This document shows positions 27,399-36,450 of a DNA stretch of 64,000 nt, piece by piece. The stretch spans positions 1-64,000 of the forward strand of contig CABUQV010000001.1 of assembly GCA_902493855.1 (NCBI GenBank). The letters run 5' to 3'. The notes under the pieces were generated by a model that saw nothing but the letters and a program-made list of their open reading frames with translations, was not told the DNA's origin and did no database searches. Position 1 is the first letter of the stretch. Each line of letters opens with the position of its first letter. This stretch comes from an uncultured Collinsella sp. Lineage in GTDB: Bacteria; Actinomycetota; Coriobacteriia; Coriobacteriales; Coriobacteriaceae. Both the position numbers and the translations under genes were made by a program.

Positions 27399-28227
27399 TG
27401 ATGGCCTCCTTATGGGCAGCGAAATCGGCGATGATCTGGGCATATTCCTCATCGTTAGGCAGGTGATGATGCCAGGCTGCCTTGTCCTCCATAACGGGCG
27501 AGCCATAGCCCTTCACCGTGTTGAGGATGATGACCGTGGGCTTGCCGCAGGTCTCGGCGGCCAGCGTCAGTGCGGCGTCGATGGCCTGGACGTCGTTGCC
27601 CGGAATGGACAGCACGTTCCAACCGAAAGCGGCCCAGCGCTCCTCCTGCGAATCCTGCTTCATGACGTCCTCGGTGCTACCGCTGATCTGCAGGCGGTTG
27701 CGGTCCACGAGCGCGCACAGGTTATCGAGCTGGTAGTTGCCGCCGCTCATGGCGCCCTCCCAGACCGAACCCTCGGCAAGCTCGCCGTCGCCCATGATGG
27801 TGTAGACGCGGTAGTCGCGGCCGTCCATCTTGCCGGCAAGCGCCATACCCACGGCCACGGGCAGGCCATGGCCCAGCGAGCCCGAGTTCATCTCGATGCC
27901 CTTGAGCTTGTTGTTGGGGTGGCCGATGTAGGGGCTGCCGAACTTGGAGAAGCGGGCCTTGACGTCATCGAGGTCCAGATAGCCCTCGTGGCAGAGCACC
28001 GCGTAGTAGGCCTCCATGGCATGGCCCTTGGAGAGCACGAAGCGATCGCGGTTGGGATCGTCGACGGTCTCGGGCGAAATGTTGAGATGGTTGGCGTAGA
28101 GGGTCATGAGGGCGTCGATCACTGACATGTCGCCTCCGATGTGCCCGCCGGCGCCAGCCATGATGATATCGACGCAATCGCGGCGAAGGTCCCAACGCAG
28201 GGATTCAAGCTCTTCGATAGTTGCCAC
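27391..28227 (-). CDS. Transketolase N-terminal subunit (split transketolase)
   Basis: This 278-aa protein is the diphosphate-binding half of a transketolase. It has GHIGGDMS (28-35), SKGHA (66-70) and the thiamine diphosphate motif starting GDGELAEG (146-153) with the second Asn near 176. It overlaps the C subunit by 8 nt. Upstream lies palindromic copy C and then the sugar isomerase gene, so all are probably one transcript. Split transketolases are common in Firmicutes and Actinobacteria; the specific acceptor here is inferred from neighbours only. Confidence 0.9.
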   Translation of the reverse strand: MATIEELESLRWDLRRDCVDIIMAGAGGHIGGDMSVIDALMTLYANHLNISPETVDDPNRDRFVLSKGHAMEAYYAVLCHEGYLDLDDVKARFSKFGSPYIGHPNNKLKGIEMNSGSLGHGLPVAVGMALAGKMDGRDYRVYTIMGDGELAEGSVWEGAMSGGNYQLDNLCALVDRNRLQISGSTEDVMKQDSQEERWAAFGWNVLSIPGNDVQAIDAALTLAAETCGKPTVIILNTVKGYGSPVMEDKAAWHHHLPNDEEYAQIIADFAAHKEAING

Positions 28228-28273
28228 GAAAAACTCCTTTCAGGGAATTTCCAAAGTCAAAGCCACCGCGTTT

Positions 28274-28361
28274 CCACAGTGCCCAAGATTGCGGTGAAAG
28301 AGGAGCGCCGCGTACTTTGGTACGCAAGCGACGGCTTGAACCGCAAGGTTGGGCGCTGTGG
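28274..28361. repeat. Palindromic repeat family, copy C
   Basis: CCACAGTGCCCAAGATTGCGGT-type arms: 28274-28295 pairs with 28340-28361, with a tip GCGTAC-TTTG-GTACGC. The 88-base unit lies between the isomerase stop and the transketolase N gene. Confidence 0.8.
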
Positions 28362-28398
28362 TAGCGCGCCGGCTCGTTGCTACAAAGTAGGCACGACC

Positions 28399-29799
28399 CT
28401 ACTCGCCGCGCAGGTAAGCTTTAACGTCCTGCTCAATCGGGTCGTACAGGTCGGGGGCAATGCCGATGTACTTGCACGCCTCGTAGAGCACCGGCACCAC
28501 GTTGGCGTGAATGGCGACGCAGTGGTGGATGTAGGGACCCTCGACGATCTTGGCCTCGAGGCGCTTGAGGTTGTCGACCTCGACCCACAGGTAGGTGCCC
28601 ATGCCGGCCGGGCCGTCGATGCCGCGGGCGTTGCCCAGCAGCAGCGAGTACTCGCCGTTGTCGCCGTCAAAGCGGGCAAGGGTGAGGTCGCCGTGCTTGG
28701 CCTCGGCCGTCAGCGCGCCGGGGTGATCGAAAGCCAGCGGGTAGGTGAGCTTGGGCTTGACGGCCGCGCAGCTGCAGGGCCAGGGGCCGCAATGCTGCAG
28801 CAGCTCGCCGTTCTCGTTATCGGGATGGCGCACGGTCCAGTCGGCGAACATGCCGCGGTGACGGCCCAGGTCGGCGGCCTCGACCATCAGCGCGGTGATG
28901 GCACCATGGATGTCGGTCTCGCATACGATGGGGATACCCATCTCGTTGAGGATGGCATTGGCGGCGCAGGGCATAATGCCCAACTCGTCCTGCAGAGCGT
29001 TCCAGCACTGAATGGCGCCGGCGTTGCAGCCGTACTTCTCGACCAGGCGCTTCATGGCGATGGCAAGACCGGCGACCGCGGGGACCTTGTCCTCGGGGAT
29101 GCAGATCTCAAAGCTGTCGTTGATGTGGGCAAGCATGGCGGCCATGGCCTGCTCGTCGGCCTGGGCGTCGCGTACGGCCTGGACAAGCTCGGTCATGGGG
29201 ATAGGCGAAAGCTGGATGTTGAACTTCTCGAGCAGCTCGCCCTCGTTGCACATGGTCGACCAGAAGTCGAACGGACGGGTGGCCATCTGCAGAATACGGG
29301 TGTGCTTGAAGGTCTTGACCACATTGCACACGGCCAAGAAGTCCCAAACGCCGCGCTCGAACTCGGGATCGGTCAGGCGGCAGTTGGTCATGTAGGTGAA
29401 GGGCACCTGGAAGCGGCGCAGGACCTTGCCGGTAGCGAACAGGCCGCACTGGCTATCGCGCAGACGGGTGCCGTCGGGCTCGGGGCGCTCGTCGCGCGGG
29501 CCCCACAGCAGCACGGGTAGGCCGAGCTCGCGGGCAAGGCGAGCGCAAACGTACTCGGTACCAAAGTTGGCGTGGCACAGCATAATGCCGTCGACGCCCT
29601 CGGCGCGGAACTTCTTCACGATAGGCTCGATATGGCTGTCGTCGAACAGCAGGCCCTCGTCATTGATGTCGTCGATATCCACGATGTCGACGCCGATCTC
29701 GCGCAGGCGATCAGCCGTCAGGCCGCGATACTTGATCGCGTCCGGCGCGCTAAAGATACTGCGGCGCGTGGGCACAAAACCGAGCTTGATCTTATCCAT
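28399..29799 (-). CDS. L-fucose/L-arabinose isomerase-family sugar isomerase
   Basis: This 466-aa protein matches the FucI/AraA superfamily, metal-dependent aldose-ketose isomerases. The N-terminal Rossmann-like part contains GIMLCHANFGTEYV. Probable metal ligands lie in QCWNAL and CETDIHGA, and the C-terminal FucI-like domain contains YPLAFDHPGALTAEAKHGD. GGGGAGG lies six bases before the ATG. No fuculokinase or aldolase follows; instead there is a split transketolase and a GlpK-like kinase. It may therefore convert D-apiose to apulose, though the apiose isomerases I know of may belong to another family, which would make this a replacement. L-fucose, D-arabinose or similar sugars are alternatives. 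Confidence 0.8.
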   Translation of the reverse strand: MDKIKLGFVPTRRSIFSAPDAIKYRGLTADRLREIGVDIVDIDDINDEGLLFDDSHIEPIVKKFRAEGVDGIMLCHANFGTEYVCARLARELGLPVLLWGPRDERPEPDGTRLRDSQCGLFATGKVLRRFQVPFTYMTNCRLTDPEFERGVWDFLAVCNVVKTFKHTRILQMATRPFDFWSTMCNEGELLEKFNIQLSPIPMTELVQAVRDAQADEQAMAAMLAHINDSFEICIPEDKVPAVAGLAIAMKRLVEKYGCNAGAIQCWNALQDELGIMPCAANAILNEMGIPIVCETDIHGAITALMVEAADLGRHRGMFADWTVRHPDNENGELLQHCGPWPCSCAAVKPKLTYPLAFDHPGALTAEAKHGDLTLARFDGDNGEYSLLLGNARGIDGPAGMGTYLWVEVDNLKRLEAKIVEGPYIHHCVAIHANVVPVLYEACKYIGIAPDLYDPIEQDVKAYLRGE

Positions 29800-29819
29800 G
29801 TACGTCCTCCCCTAATCAC

Positions 29820-29955
29820 ATATTCAGTAAACAGACGCATGTTTCGTTTTGTTCTGTTTACTAAATGTTTTACTCTTTTGTTTAGTAGTTTAGCGCGAAA
29901 GTCCCGTAAACGGTAGAGAAATCAGCCTAAACGGTATGTAAACAATCTGAACATA
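29820..29955 (-). promoter_or_regulatory. Operator cluster upstream of the isomerase operon
   Basis: On the minus strand this region carries GTTTACATACCGTTTAGG, CTACCGTTTACGGG, CTAAACTACTAAAC and AAAACATTTAGTAAACAG. The block 29900-29923 matches 11550-11572 upstream of the PTS IIBC gene. LacI-type control is inferred. Confidence 0.55.
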
Positions 29956-29965
29956 CAAGGGCAAC

Positions 29966-29993
29966 AAAAAGAGGGCCCCGAAGGACCCTCTCT
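29966..29993 (-). terminator. Terminator of the lactose/cellobiose-type PTS operon
   Basis: On the minus strand AGAGGGTCC-TTCG-GGGCCCTCT is followed by TTTTTG. It separates the PTS IIA gene from the isomerase promoter. Confidence 0.8.
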
Positions 29994-30081
29994 ATCCGCA
30001 TATGTATGTACGTGAAATCAATGCCGCCCTATTGCCGCGAGCACACCGCCCGCGGGGGTAATCTGGCTGCAAGGCCCGTGG

Positions 30082-30399
30082 TTACGCGCCCATCTTGCGA
30101 TAGACGTCCACGAACTCCTTGGCAAGGATGCCAAAGCCCTCGGCACTCATAAGCTGATCCTCGGCATGGACAACCAAAAGATCGATGCTCAGGTTCTCGC
30201 CAGCTGCAGTCTGCTGGACAAGGCCACCGTGAGCCGCGTGACCCTCGGCATAGTGCTGCTGGCCCTCGGCGATCTTCGCCTCGGCCTCTTCGAACTTGCC
30301 ATCACGAGCTAGGTGAATCGCATCGATGTAGCAGCTGCGCGCGCAACCGACACCTGCAATGATCTGAAAGCTCTGAAGCTGAACCTCTTCTGCCGTCAT
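30082..30399 (-). CDS. PTS EIIA, lactose/cellobiose family
   Basis: This 105-aa protein is an EIIA of the Lac family, a three-helix phosphocarrier. The pattern GHAAHGGLVQQTAAG with the later VVHAEDQLM fits the family; the phosphorylated histidine is probably H57 (H54 is also close). The start ATG at 30399 lies two bases after the EIIB stop, so translation is coupled. It takes phosphate from HPr and passes it to the EIIB next door. Together with EIIC it should import a disaccharide or glycoside for the downstream catabolic operon. Confidence 0.88.
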   Translation of the reverse strand: MTAEEVQLQSFQIIAGVGCARSCYIDAIHLARDGKFEEAEAKIAEGQQHYAEGHAAHGGLVQQTAAGENLSIDLLVVHAEDQLMSAEGFGILAKEFVDVYRKMGA

Positions 30400-30401
30400 A
30401 C

Positions 30402-30704
30402 CTACAGTCCCATCAGTTCCTTGGCCTGGGCCAGAGCCTTGGCGCCGTCCATCATGCCGTAGATGGCCATGGGGATCACGCCGACCGGTACCTCGGGGCA
30501 TGCGGCAGAAACCTCGTCCTTGGCATAGCCAACCTGCGGCCCAAGCAGGATGCAGTCGGCATTGCGTCCGATGGTGGCAGCCTCGCTGACGGCGTGGGCG
30601 GAGACCTCGCACTCCAGACCCTCGGCGTCGGCAGCCTTCTTGATGTTCTTCATGATGATGCTCGTGGACATGCCACCGGCGCACATAAGAACGATGTTTT
30701 TCAT
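30402..30704 (-). CDS. PTS EIIB, lactose/cellobiose family
   Basis: This 100-aa protein begins MKNIVLMCAGGMSTS; C8 is the phosphorylated cysteine in the conserved CAGGMSTS loop. Length is standard for stand-alone IIB of the Lac family. ATG 30704 has GGAAAGGA six bases upstream; a frame extension to 30731 has no site. It lies between EIIC and EIIA. Confidence 0.92.
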   Translation of the reverse strand: MKNIVLMCAGGMSTSIIMKNIKKAADAEGLECEVSAHAVSEAATIGRNADCILLGPQVGYAKDEVSAACPEVPVGVIPMAIYGMMDGAKALAQAKELMGL

Positions 30705-30794
30705 TGCAGTTCCTTTCCTGTAACCCCTCACAGGGACTTATATGCTTCGGCAATCAACGCGATCGGCCGAACCTACGAACTTACGGACAATGAC

Positions 30795-32066
30795 CTACTC
30801 GGCAGAAGCCTTTGCGGCGGCCTCCTCCTCGAGGGCCTCCTTGTCGGCCATCTTGACAAACGGGATGAACAGCAGGGCAACGGCGAGAATCGCAGCGCAG
30901 ACAATGACAACCAGACCAGGACCGCCGATGAAGAAGTCGGTGATGGGCAGCGGCACGACGAACGGCATATTGACCGTCGGATTATACGCGTTGCCAAGAC
31001 CCAGCAGCAGGCCAATGGCGGCAACGGCGCATGCGATCGGCTTGAGCAGGATGTAGGGGATGAACATATAGGGGTTCATGGCGACGGGCGTACCAAAGAT
31101 GATGGGCTCGGAGATGTTGAAGATAGCAGGCACCAGAGCGACCTTGGAAAGCGTCTTGTAGCGCTCGGACTTGGCCGTGAGCAGCGCAAGCTCCATGCCC
31201 AGGGCGTCAACAGAGCCCACGGAGAACATAACGATGAACGGCAGATACGGAAGCGGCTGGCCGGCAAGGTATGCCTCGACGTTGGCCAGAGCGCACGTCG
31301 AAACGACCGGCATGTACACGCTCATCAGGACGCTGGGATGTACACCAAAGAAGAACAGCAGGTTGCACAGGATAAAGTAGACGACGACGGCCCACGGGCT
31401 GGAGCCCAAGAACATAACGGGTACCGCAATGGTGGAGTTGATGAGGCTAAAGACATCGCCGTAGCTCGTCAGGCCCATGCCCCACTTAAGCAGCGCGGCC
31501 GAGGTAAAGATGACGATGGCGCAGAACATCGGGGACAGCGAGTCGTTGACGAACTGCGGAACGGAATCGGGCATGGGGATGGCGATATGCTTCATCAGGA
31601 AGTTAAGCGCCTTCGGCACGATCAGCGCCACGAGCAGGGCCACGAACAGACCCGAGCTGCCCAGGTAACGGGTGGTGATGAAGGTCGAGCCGTCCTCGGC
31701 ATGGCCCAGCGGGATCAGCAGGAGCAGAACGCCAATGGACGCAACCGTCGTCGTAAGGCCCTTGTTCTCAAGCACCTTGCCGTAGGAGTACGAAACCGAA
31801 GCGCACATGTAGATGGCACCGAGGTTCATGGTGACGACCAACACATCGGCAATCGTCGCCGACATGCCAGTGCCGGTAAGGAACGCCTGCAGCGGCGGGA
31901 TCGGCAGTCCGTTGATGATGGAGAGCAGCGCCACGCCCAGCGTAACGGGCATGGTCGCCATCATGCCGGACATAAGGCCCTTTACGACCTTAAAGCTGCT
32001 CACTTTGTGGGCAATGGGGCCAACATGCTTCTCGAGGAAGCCCTGCATCGAATCGAGAACGCTCAT
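30795..32066 (-). CDS. PTS EIIC, lactose/cellobiose family
   Basis: This 423-aa membrane protein has about ten helices and the conserved Lac-family segments GVHPSVLMSVYMPV and NISEPIIFGTPVAMNP, the latter forming the substrate loop. It is the permease of the PTS. I give the start as ATG 32066; AGAGAGGA lies 14 bases upstream, rather far, and an in-frame ATG at 32099 without a site is the alternative. It follows the apiosidase-like glycosidase on the same strand with a 90-base gap, and is followed by EIIB and EIIA. Confidence 0.9.
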   Translation of the reverse strand: MSVLDSMQGFLEKHVGPIAHKVSSFKVVKGLMSGMMATMPVTLGVALLSIINGLPIPPLQAFLTGTGMSATIADVLVVTMNLGAIYMCASVSYSYGKVLENKGLTTTVASIGVLLLLIPLGHAEDGSTFITTRYLGSSGLFVALLVALIVPKALNFLMKHIAIPMPDSVPQFVNDSLSPMFCAIVIFTSAALLKWGMGLTSYGDVFSLINSTIAVPVMFLGSSPWAVVVYFILCNLLFFFGVHPSVLMSVYMPVVSTCALANVEAYLAGQPLPYLPFIVMFSVGSVDALGMELALLTAKSERYKTLSKVALVPAIFNISEPIIFGTPVAMNPYMFIPYILLKPIACAVAAIGLLLGLGNAYNPTVNMPFVVPLPITDFFIGGPGLVVIVCAAILAVALLFIPFVKMADKEALEEEAAAKASAE

Positions 32067-32160
32067 TTCGTGTTCACTGATCCTCTCTAAACGATTCATC
32101 TAGCTGTCAAGCGGGAAATTGCGGCCGACTCTTTCCCGCCTATGACCAAGGGAAATATGG

Positions 32161-33783
32161 TTATGCCTTGAGCTCGAGGACGAGGAGCCAATCCCCAACC
32201 TCGGGTTTGTCAGGCAGTGTGATGCCGTCCGTGACGACAGAGACGTTCTCGCCGTCACGGTATGCGCCCGTGCGGGGGTTAAACCATCGGCTTGCATAGG
32301 CAGCGCCCGTCGGCACGCCCTCGATAGCAAGCTTTCGGCGCACGGTATCGCCAAAGTACGCGACGATGCGCGAAAGGTCTCGGTTGGCGGTTGCCAGCGG
32401 AGCCTTGTTGGCAAACAGGTTGCCCGCATCGGTCGTTTCGTAGGGAGCGAGCTCCCAGAAGTGATTTTCTTCGTAGAAGGAGCGCATATAGCCCATCTGG
32501 ACTGCACCCTCTCCGTCTACCGCCTGGGCCCACGTAATGCCAAAACGGTTGAAGATCGCCATAAAGGGATCGAGCTCCTCGGGACTTTCCCACACGTTGT
32601 CCCAGATGCCCTGGGCTCCGTAGGTATAGCCAGCGCCGCCCGCCTGCATGCAGATATACGCCACGCGACGCAACATGTCTGCGGTGCACAGGCGCGTACC
32701 CATTTCCTCGAGCGTCGAGCAAAACTCGTAGAGCGCCTCGCCCTCGACGAAGGGCTTGTCGTCATGAGCTGCCAGATAATCAAAGTAGTCGCTCGCCTTG
32801 ATCAGGTAATCGCCATGACCGGCCTGGTTGAGCGTAAAGTCCATCCAAGCCTCGTCCTGGTAGTAATCGGCAAAGGGGCGCTCGTTGGTATAGTGCGCCG
32901 TAGCCAGGTGGCCATAGCCGTCGCGGGCCTCGATCTCCAAGGCGACCTCACGCCATCCGTCGATCAAAGCGGCTCGATCTTCTTTGCCATACCCGGCAAC
33001 CTCGCCGGCAAGCGTCCAAACCATCGGATATGCGCCATAGCGCGCCACCAGATAGCGGGCAAGGTGCTTTTGATGCTCCACGCCATGATCGCCGCGAATA
33101 GAAAACGCCCATGCCTGGCCAAGCGCGTTGACCAAACCGGCATCGGCGACATAGGCCATGCGGCGATCAAGCTCCTGCCGGTAGAAAGCAACATTGGGCA
33201 GATCCTCTGCGCCCTTGGGCATACCGCCGTCAATCCAGTAGCGACCATCTGCGCCCATGTCAGAGCGCAAGTTGGTCTGGTAGACGGTAAATCCCTGCTT
33301 GGCACGCAGGTCGACCATGCCGCGGAACTGACTCGTCATGCCAGGGTGGTTCGACTTGTCCCAGCTCTCGCGGTAGGCAAACTCCCAGTGGGTGTCGCCG
33401 AGCCAAAAAAACGGCGTGCCATCCGAATAGGCAAATAAGTGCGGGTTGTCCGCGACGCGGATAAAGCCGTGGTGATACAGGTCGAGGTCGCCCGCGTACG
33501 GTACAGCCTCGACGCTGCCCACACGGCCATTAAGACCGGTCTGCTCGGGAGCCTCGATACCATAGTTCCAAGCGCCGAGCTCGGTCGGGGCAAACGAGAC
33601 GCGGTAGGTGCGGTCGCCGTCCCAGTAGGCCTCGCGGCGGATCACCCTGCCGCTCGGACCGACAAACTCCGCCCAAATCTCAACATCCAAAAACGGGTTG
33701 TCGAACGAACAGGCGCTCTCAAACGTCAGAACGACCGGACGCCAGATCTCGGCGACAGCGTCTTGGTTCAACGTCATATCCAT
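32161..33783 (-). CDS. DUF5060/DUF4038 glycoside hydrolase (GH140-like, apiosidase-type)
   Basis: This 540-aa protein has a DUF5060-like N-terminal beta domain (about 10-95), a DUF4038 barrel starting GTPFFWLGDTHW (122-133) and a C-terminal beta domain (about 440-540). The sites matching GH140 catalytic residues are E261 in TLAGEVAG, where GH140 usually has Asp, and E349 in VEGEALYE. No signal peptide, so the substrate is imported, probably by the PTS just downstream. AGAGGGG lies six bases before the ATG. The locus context suggests release of an apiose-like pentose; other sugars are possible. Confidence 0.75.
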   Translation of the reverse strand: MDMTLNQDAVAEIWRPVVLTFESACSFDNPFLDVEIWAEFVGPSGRVIRREAYWDGDRTYRVSFAPTELGAWNYGIEAPEQTGLNGRVGSVEAVPYAGDLDLYHHGFIRVADNPHLFAYSDGTPFFWLGDTHWEFAYRESWDKSNHPGMTSQFRGMVDLRAKQGFTVYQTNLRSDMGADGRYWIDGGMPKGAEDLPNVAFYRQELDRRMAYVADAGLVNALGQAWAFSIRGDHGVEHQKHLARYLVARYGAYPMVWTLAGEVAGYGKEDRAALIDGWREVALEIEARDGYGHLATAHYTNERPFADYYQDEAWMDFTLNQAGHGDYLIKASDYFDYLAAHDDKPFVEGEALYEFCSTLEEMGTRLCTADMLRRVAYICMQAGGAGYTYGAQGIWDNVWESPEELDPFMAIFNRFGITWAQAVDGEGAVQMGYMRSFYEENHFWELAPYETTDAGNLFANKAPLATANRDLSRIVAYFGDTVRRKLAIEGVPTGAAYASRWFNPRTGAYRDGENVSVVTDGITLPDKPEVGDWLLVLELKA

Positions 33784-33812
33784 TACAGACCCCTCTCCGG
33801 TCTTAATACCTA

Positions 33813-35302
33813 CTAGTTCAGTCCCCGCTCGCTCGCGGACCTCACGGCAAAGTCAACGATCGCCCGGGCGTCTTCGGCACAGACAAAGCCTTGCGACACC
33901 TCAATCGCCGTATCGCGCTCGCACAGGGCGCGGTAGTTTTCGAGCGATCCGTACAGCTCCTTGAGCATCGATGCCGAGAACGACTCCATGTGGCCAAACA
34001 GCCCATCCTTGTCGCTCGTCTTATCGACCGTGCCCTGACCCGGCTCGACCAGGCTCGTGTTGGAGTAACGGGCAAACGGATGCTCGAGCAGGCAGGTGCG
34101 AAGACCGCCCTTGGTGTTGCCCAGGGCATCCTTTACGTTCTCGCCGTTTGCATCCAGCTCAATGCGCGGGCACGTTGCCGGCGCGGCGCCGGTGCGGACC
34201 CAACGGAACAGGTTGCGGAAGGCAGCGTGGAAGAGATACTGCGACGGATAGGCGTTTGCCTCGGCATGCTTGCCGACATGCACCGGCAGGTGGTCGATAC
34301 GCTTAAGATCCTCGTCGTCCTGGTAATAGTCGACATAGCTCCACTGCGTATCGTGGGAGGCGCCCGTCACCTCGTACAGCCGGTACTTAAAATCGGGGGC
34401 ATCGCTATCGGGCATAAGCGTGCGCCAACTCTCAAAGCGACCGTTCTCGCTTTCGGTCTGAAGGGCGATGAACGGCTCCTCGACGTGCTCCACGCGCATC
34501 AGGTGATGCGCATAGTCCCGGCAGCACTCATACTGGTTGACGGGAGTGCACAGCGAATGGATGCCGCCGCCGGACAGATAACCGTCAAACACGCGGCCGT
34601 CGCGGCGCACCTCCTCGCGATAGGCAAAGCTGTTGAGGTAGCGGAACAGATAGGCGCCTGACTGGGACCATCCCGTAAGGCAGATCGCCTGGTGCGGATA
34701 ATCGCGGATCGGGTTGAGGTCGGAGTCCTCGCGCAGGAGCCACGCAAGATCGGTCAGCATATCCCAAAACAGACCCGTCTCGTAGGAGATGTCCATGTCG
34801 GGAAGTGCGCCGCCGCGCTCGAGCTCGGCCGGATCATAGTCGAAGGGTCGCTCGGGAGTCGGGTTCGCCCAACTCATAAAGGCATAGCGATCGGGATTGA
34901 ATTCCTTGAGCTTGGCGATGGTATTGGGCTTGCTGGTGATGCCTACATAGATGTCACCAGAGCGCACAAACTCGCCGTAGCCCAGAATCCACATGCGCTC
35001 GATTTCCATGAACGATGTGGGGTTGATAATCTCGACCACCACGTTGCCACTCGCCTGCGCCGGATCTTTGGGCGCGCGGACAACAATGCGATTGGAATAG
35101 GGGGCATCGGCGGTCATGACCTCTACGCCGCCATCTTCGTCGGCAGTGCGATACACGTTGGCGGTGCCGTCAACGCGATATTCGCGCTCGACGTAGCCAT
35201 TCGCGCTCAGATGACAGTAGCGCTCAGATGACAGTAGCGCTCAGCGCTCGAAAACGGATAGCTCTCATCCGTAACGGGCATTTCGGAAATAACGCTGATC
35301 AT
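33813..35302 (-). pseudogene. Alpha/beta hydrolase (Abhydrolase_10-like), frameshifted by a 17-bp tandem duplication
   Basis: The gene should start at ATG 35302, behind AGGGGGA, and run for about 490 aa. The nucleophile serine lies in LTGWSQSGAYLF and the histidine in GKHAEANAYPSQ or later. After 27 good codons (MISVISEMPVTDES...) a 17-bp sequence is present twice in tandem (35204-35237), shifting the frame into an early stop. Deleting one copy restores ...RYCHLSANGYVEREYRV and joins the open frame exactly. Otherwise only a GTG at 35156 without a ribosome site could start it. It is first in the operon with the glycosidase and PTS, so its role is probably deacylation of the substrate. The frameshift may be a real inactivation, reversible slippage or a sequencing artefact. 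Confidence 0.8.
35204..35237. repeat. 17-bp perfect tandem duplication
   Basis: CGCTCAGATGACAGTAG occurs at 35204-35220 and again at 35221-35237, followed by a partial third CGCTCAG. It lies inside the hydrolase coding region and shifts its frame by two. Confidence 0.95.
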
Positions 35303-35373
35303 CTCGTCCCCCTTGCTGTTGTGTTTGTTGAGACAAACTCTACTGGGGACGCAACTTAACTTCTATCGATTCT

Positions 35374-35397
35374 TAAGTTAACTTACTAAATATTTAG
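35374..35397. promoter_or_regulatory. Two adjacent operator-like palindromes
   Basis: TAAGTTAACTTA (35374-35385) and CTAAATATTTAG (35386-35397) are perfect 12-base palindromes side by side. TTAAGTTAA recurs at about 35430 and AACTTAACTT at 35353. They lie between the divergent hydrolase and LacI genes. Confidence 0.6.
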
Positions 35398-35454
35398 CTT
35401 AATGAACAGCCGAGTGTTAAGCTCGTTTTAAGTTAAGAACCGTTAGGAACCACC

Positions 35455-36450
35455 ATGGCCGTTACTGCAAAACAAATTGCTGATCAGCTGGGAATCTCGG
35501 CAGCGGCCGTCTCCCTTGCACTTAACAATCGACGCGGCGTAAGCGAAAAAACACGGCAGCTGGTGCTCAGCACCGCTGAAGCCCTAGGTTACGACTTTAG
35601 CAAGATTAAGTTCGAGCGACAAAGAAGCGGAACCGTTGCCTTGGTTGCCTTTAACCGGCGCCGCATCTTTGCGACCCCCTTTTTCGCCGACATGCTCGCC
35701 GGAGTCGAGGGCGCCCTTAGGCATGCGGGATTCTCGTTTTCGCTGGTGAACTACTCGCCATTCGAAAACATTCACCAACAGATCGCCGACATCGCCGAGG
35801 CACGATATGACGGCGTCATCATCCTCGCAACCGAGATGTACGAGTCGGATTTTTTGCCGTTTGCATCGCTGGACTGCCCTCTGCTGCTGCTGGACTCATG
35901 CATGAGCGTTGGGGTCGACACGGTCAAGATCGACAACGCTGCCAGCATGACACTTGCCGTACAGTACCTGTATTCGAAGTATGGATCGGTCCCCGGCCTG
36001 TTAACGACGCCCATTACCTTGGGCAACTTCGCCGAACGACGCTTCGCCTACGAGCACGCCATCGGTCAGCTAGCCGGGTCGGAAAAATGCGGCATCATCC
36101 ACGAGCTCGCCGTCGATCTAGACGAGGCCTACTCGGGCATGCTCGACATTATTGATTCGGGCGAGCCCCTTGCCCAAAGCTACGTCGCCGTCTTTGACGA
36201 TATGGCTATTGGAGCCATGAAAGCCTTCATCGAGCGCGGCTATCGCGTGCCCGAAGACGTACGCATCGTCGGCTTCGACAACAACATCGGCGGCACCTAC
36301 GTTCAGCCGCAGCTGACCACGCTCAACGTTCCTTCGCAGTATATGGGCATCATCGCCGCACGACGCCTCGTCGAGATCATCGACGAGGCCGAGCATCACC
36401 CGCTCAAGATCGAGCTGGGGGCATCGCTCATCAAGCGCCGTTCTGCCTAG
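35455..36450 (+). CDS. LacI-family transcriptional regulator 1
   Basis: This 331-aa protein has an N-terminal LacI helix-turn-helix (AKQIADQLGISAAAVSLALN, 5-24) and a periplasmic-binding-protein-like ligand domain ending in IVGFDNNIGGTYVQPQLTT. AGGA lies six bases before the ATG. It is divergent from the hydrolase - glycosidase - PTS operon and is its likely repressor, with palindromes between. It ends 4 nt inside the convergent second LacI gene. Confidence 0.9.
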   Translation: MAVTAKQIADQLGISAAAVSLALNNRRGVSEKTRQLVLSTAEALGYDFSKIKFERQRSGTVALVAFNRRRIFATPFFADMLAGVEGALRHAGFSFSLVNYSPFENIHQQIADIAEARYDGVIILATEMYESDFLPFASLDCPLLLLDSCMSVGVDTVKIDNAASMTLAVQYLYSKYGSVPGLLTTPITLGNFAERRFAYEHAIGQLAGSEKCGIIHELAVDLDEAYSGMLDIIDSGEPLAQSYVAVFDDMAIGAMKAFIERGYRVPEDVRIVGFDNNIGGTYVQPQLTTLNVPSQYMGIIAARRLVEIIDEAEHHPLKIELGASLIKRRSA

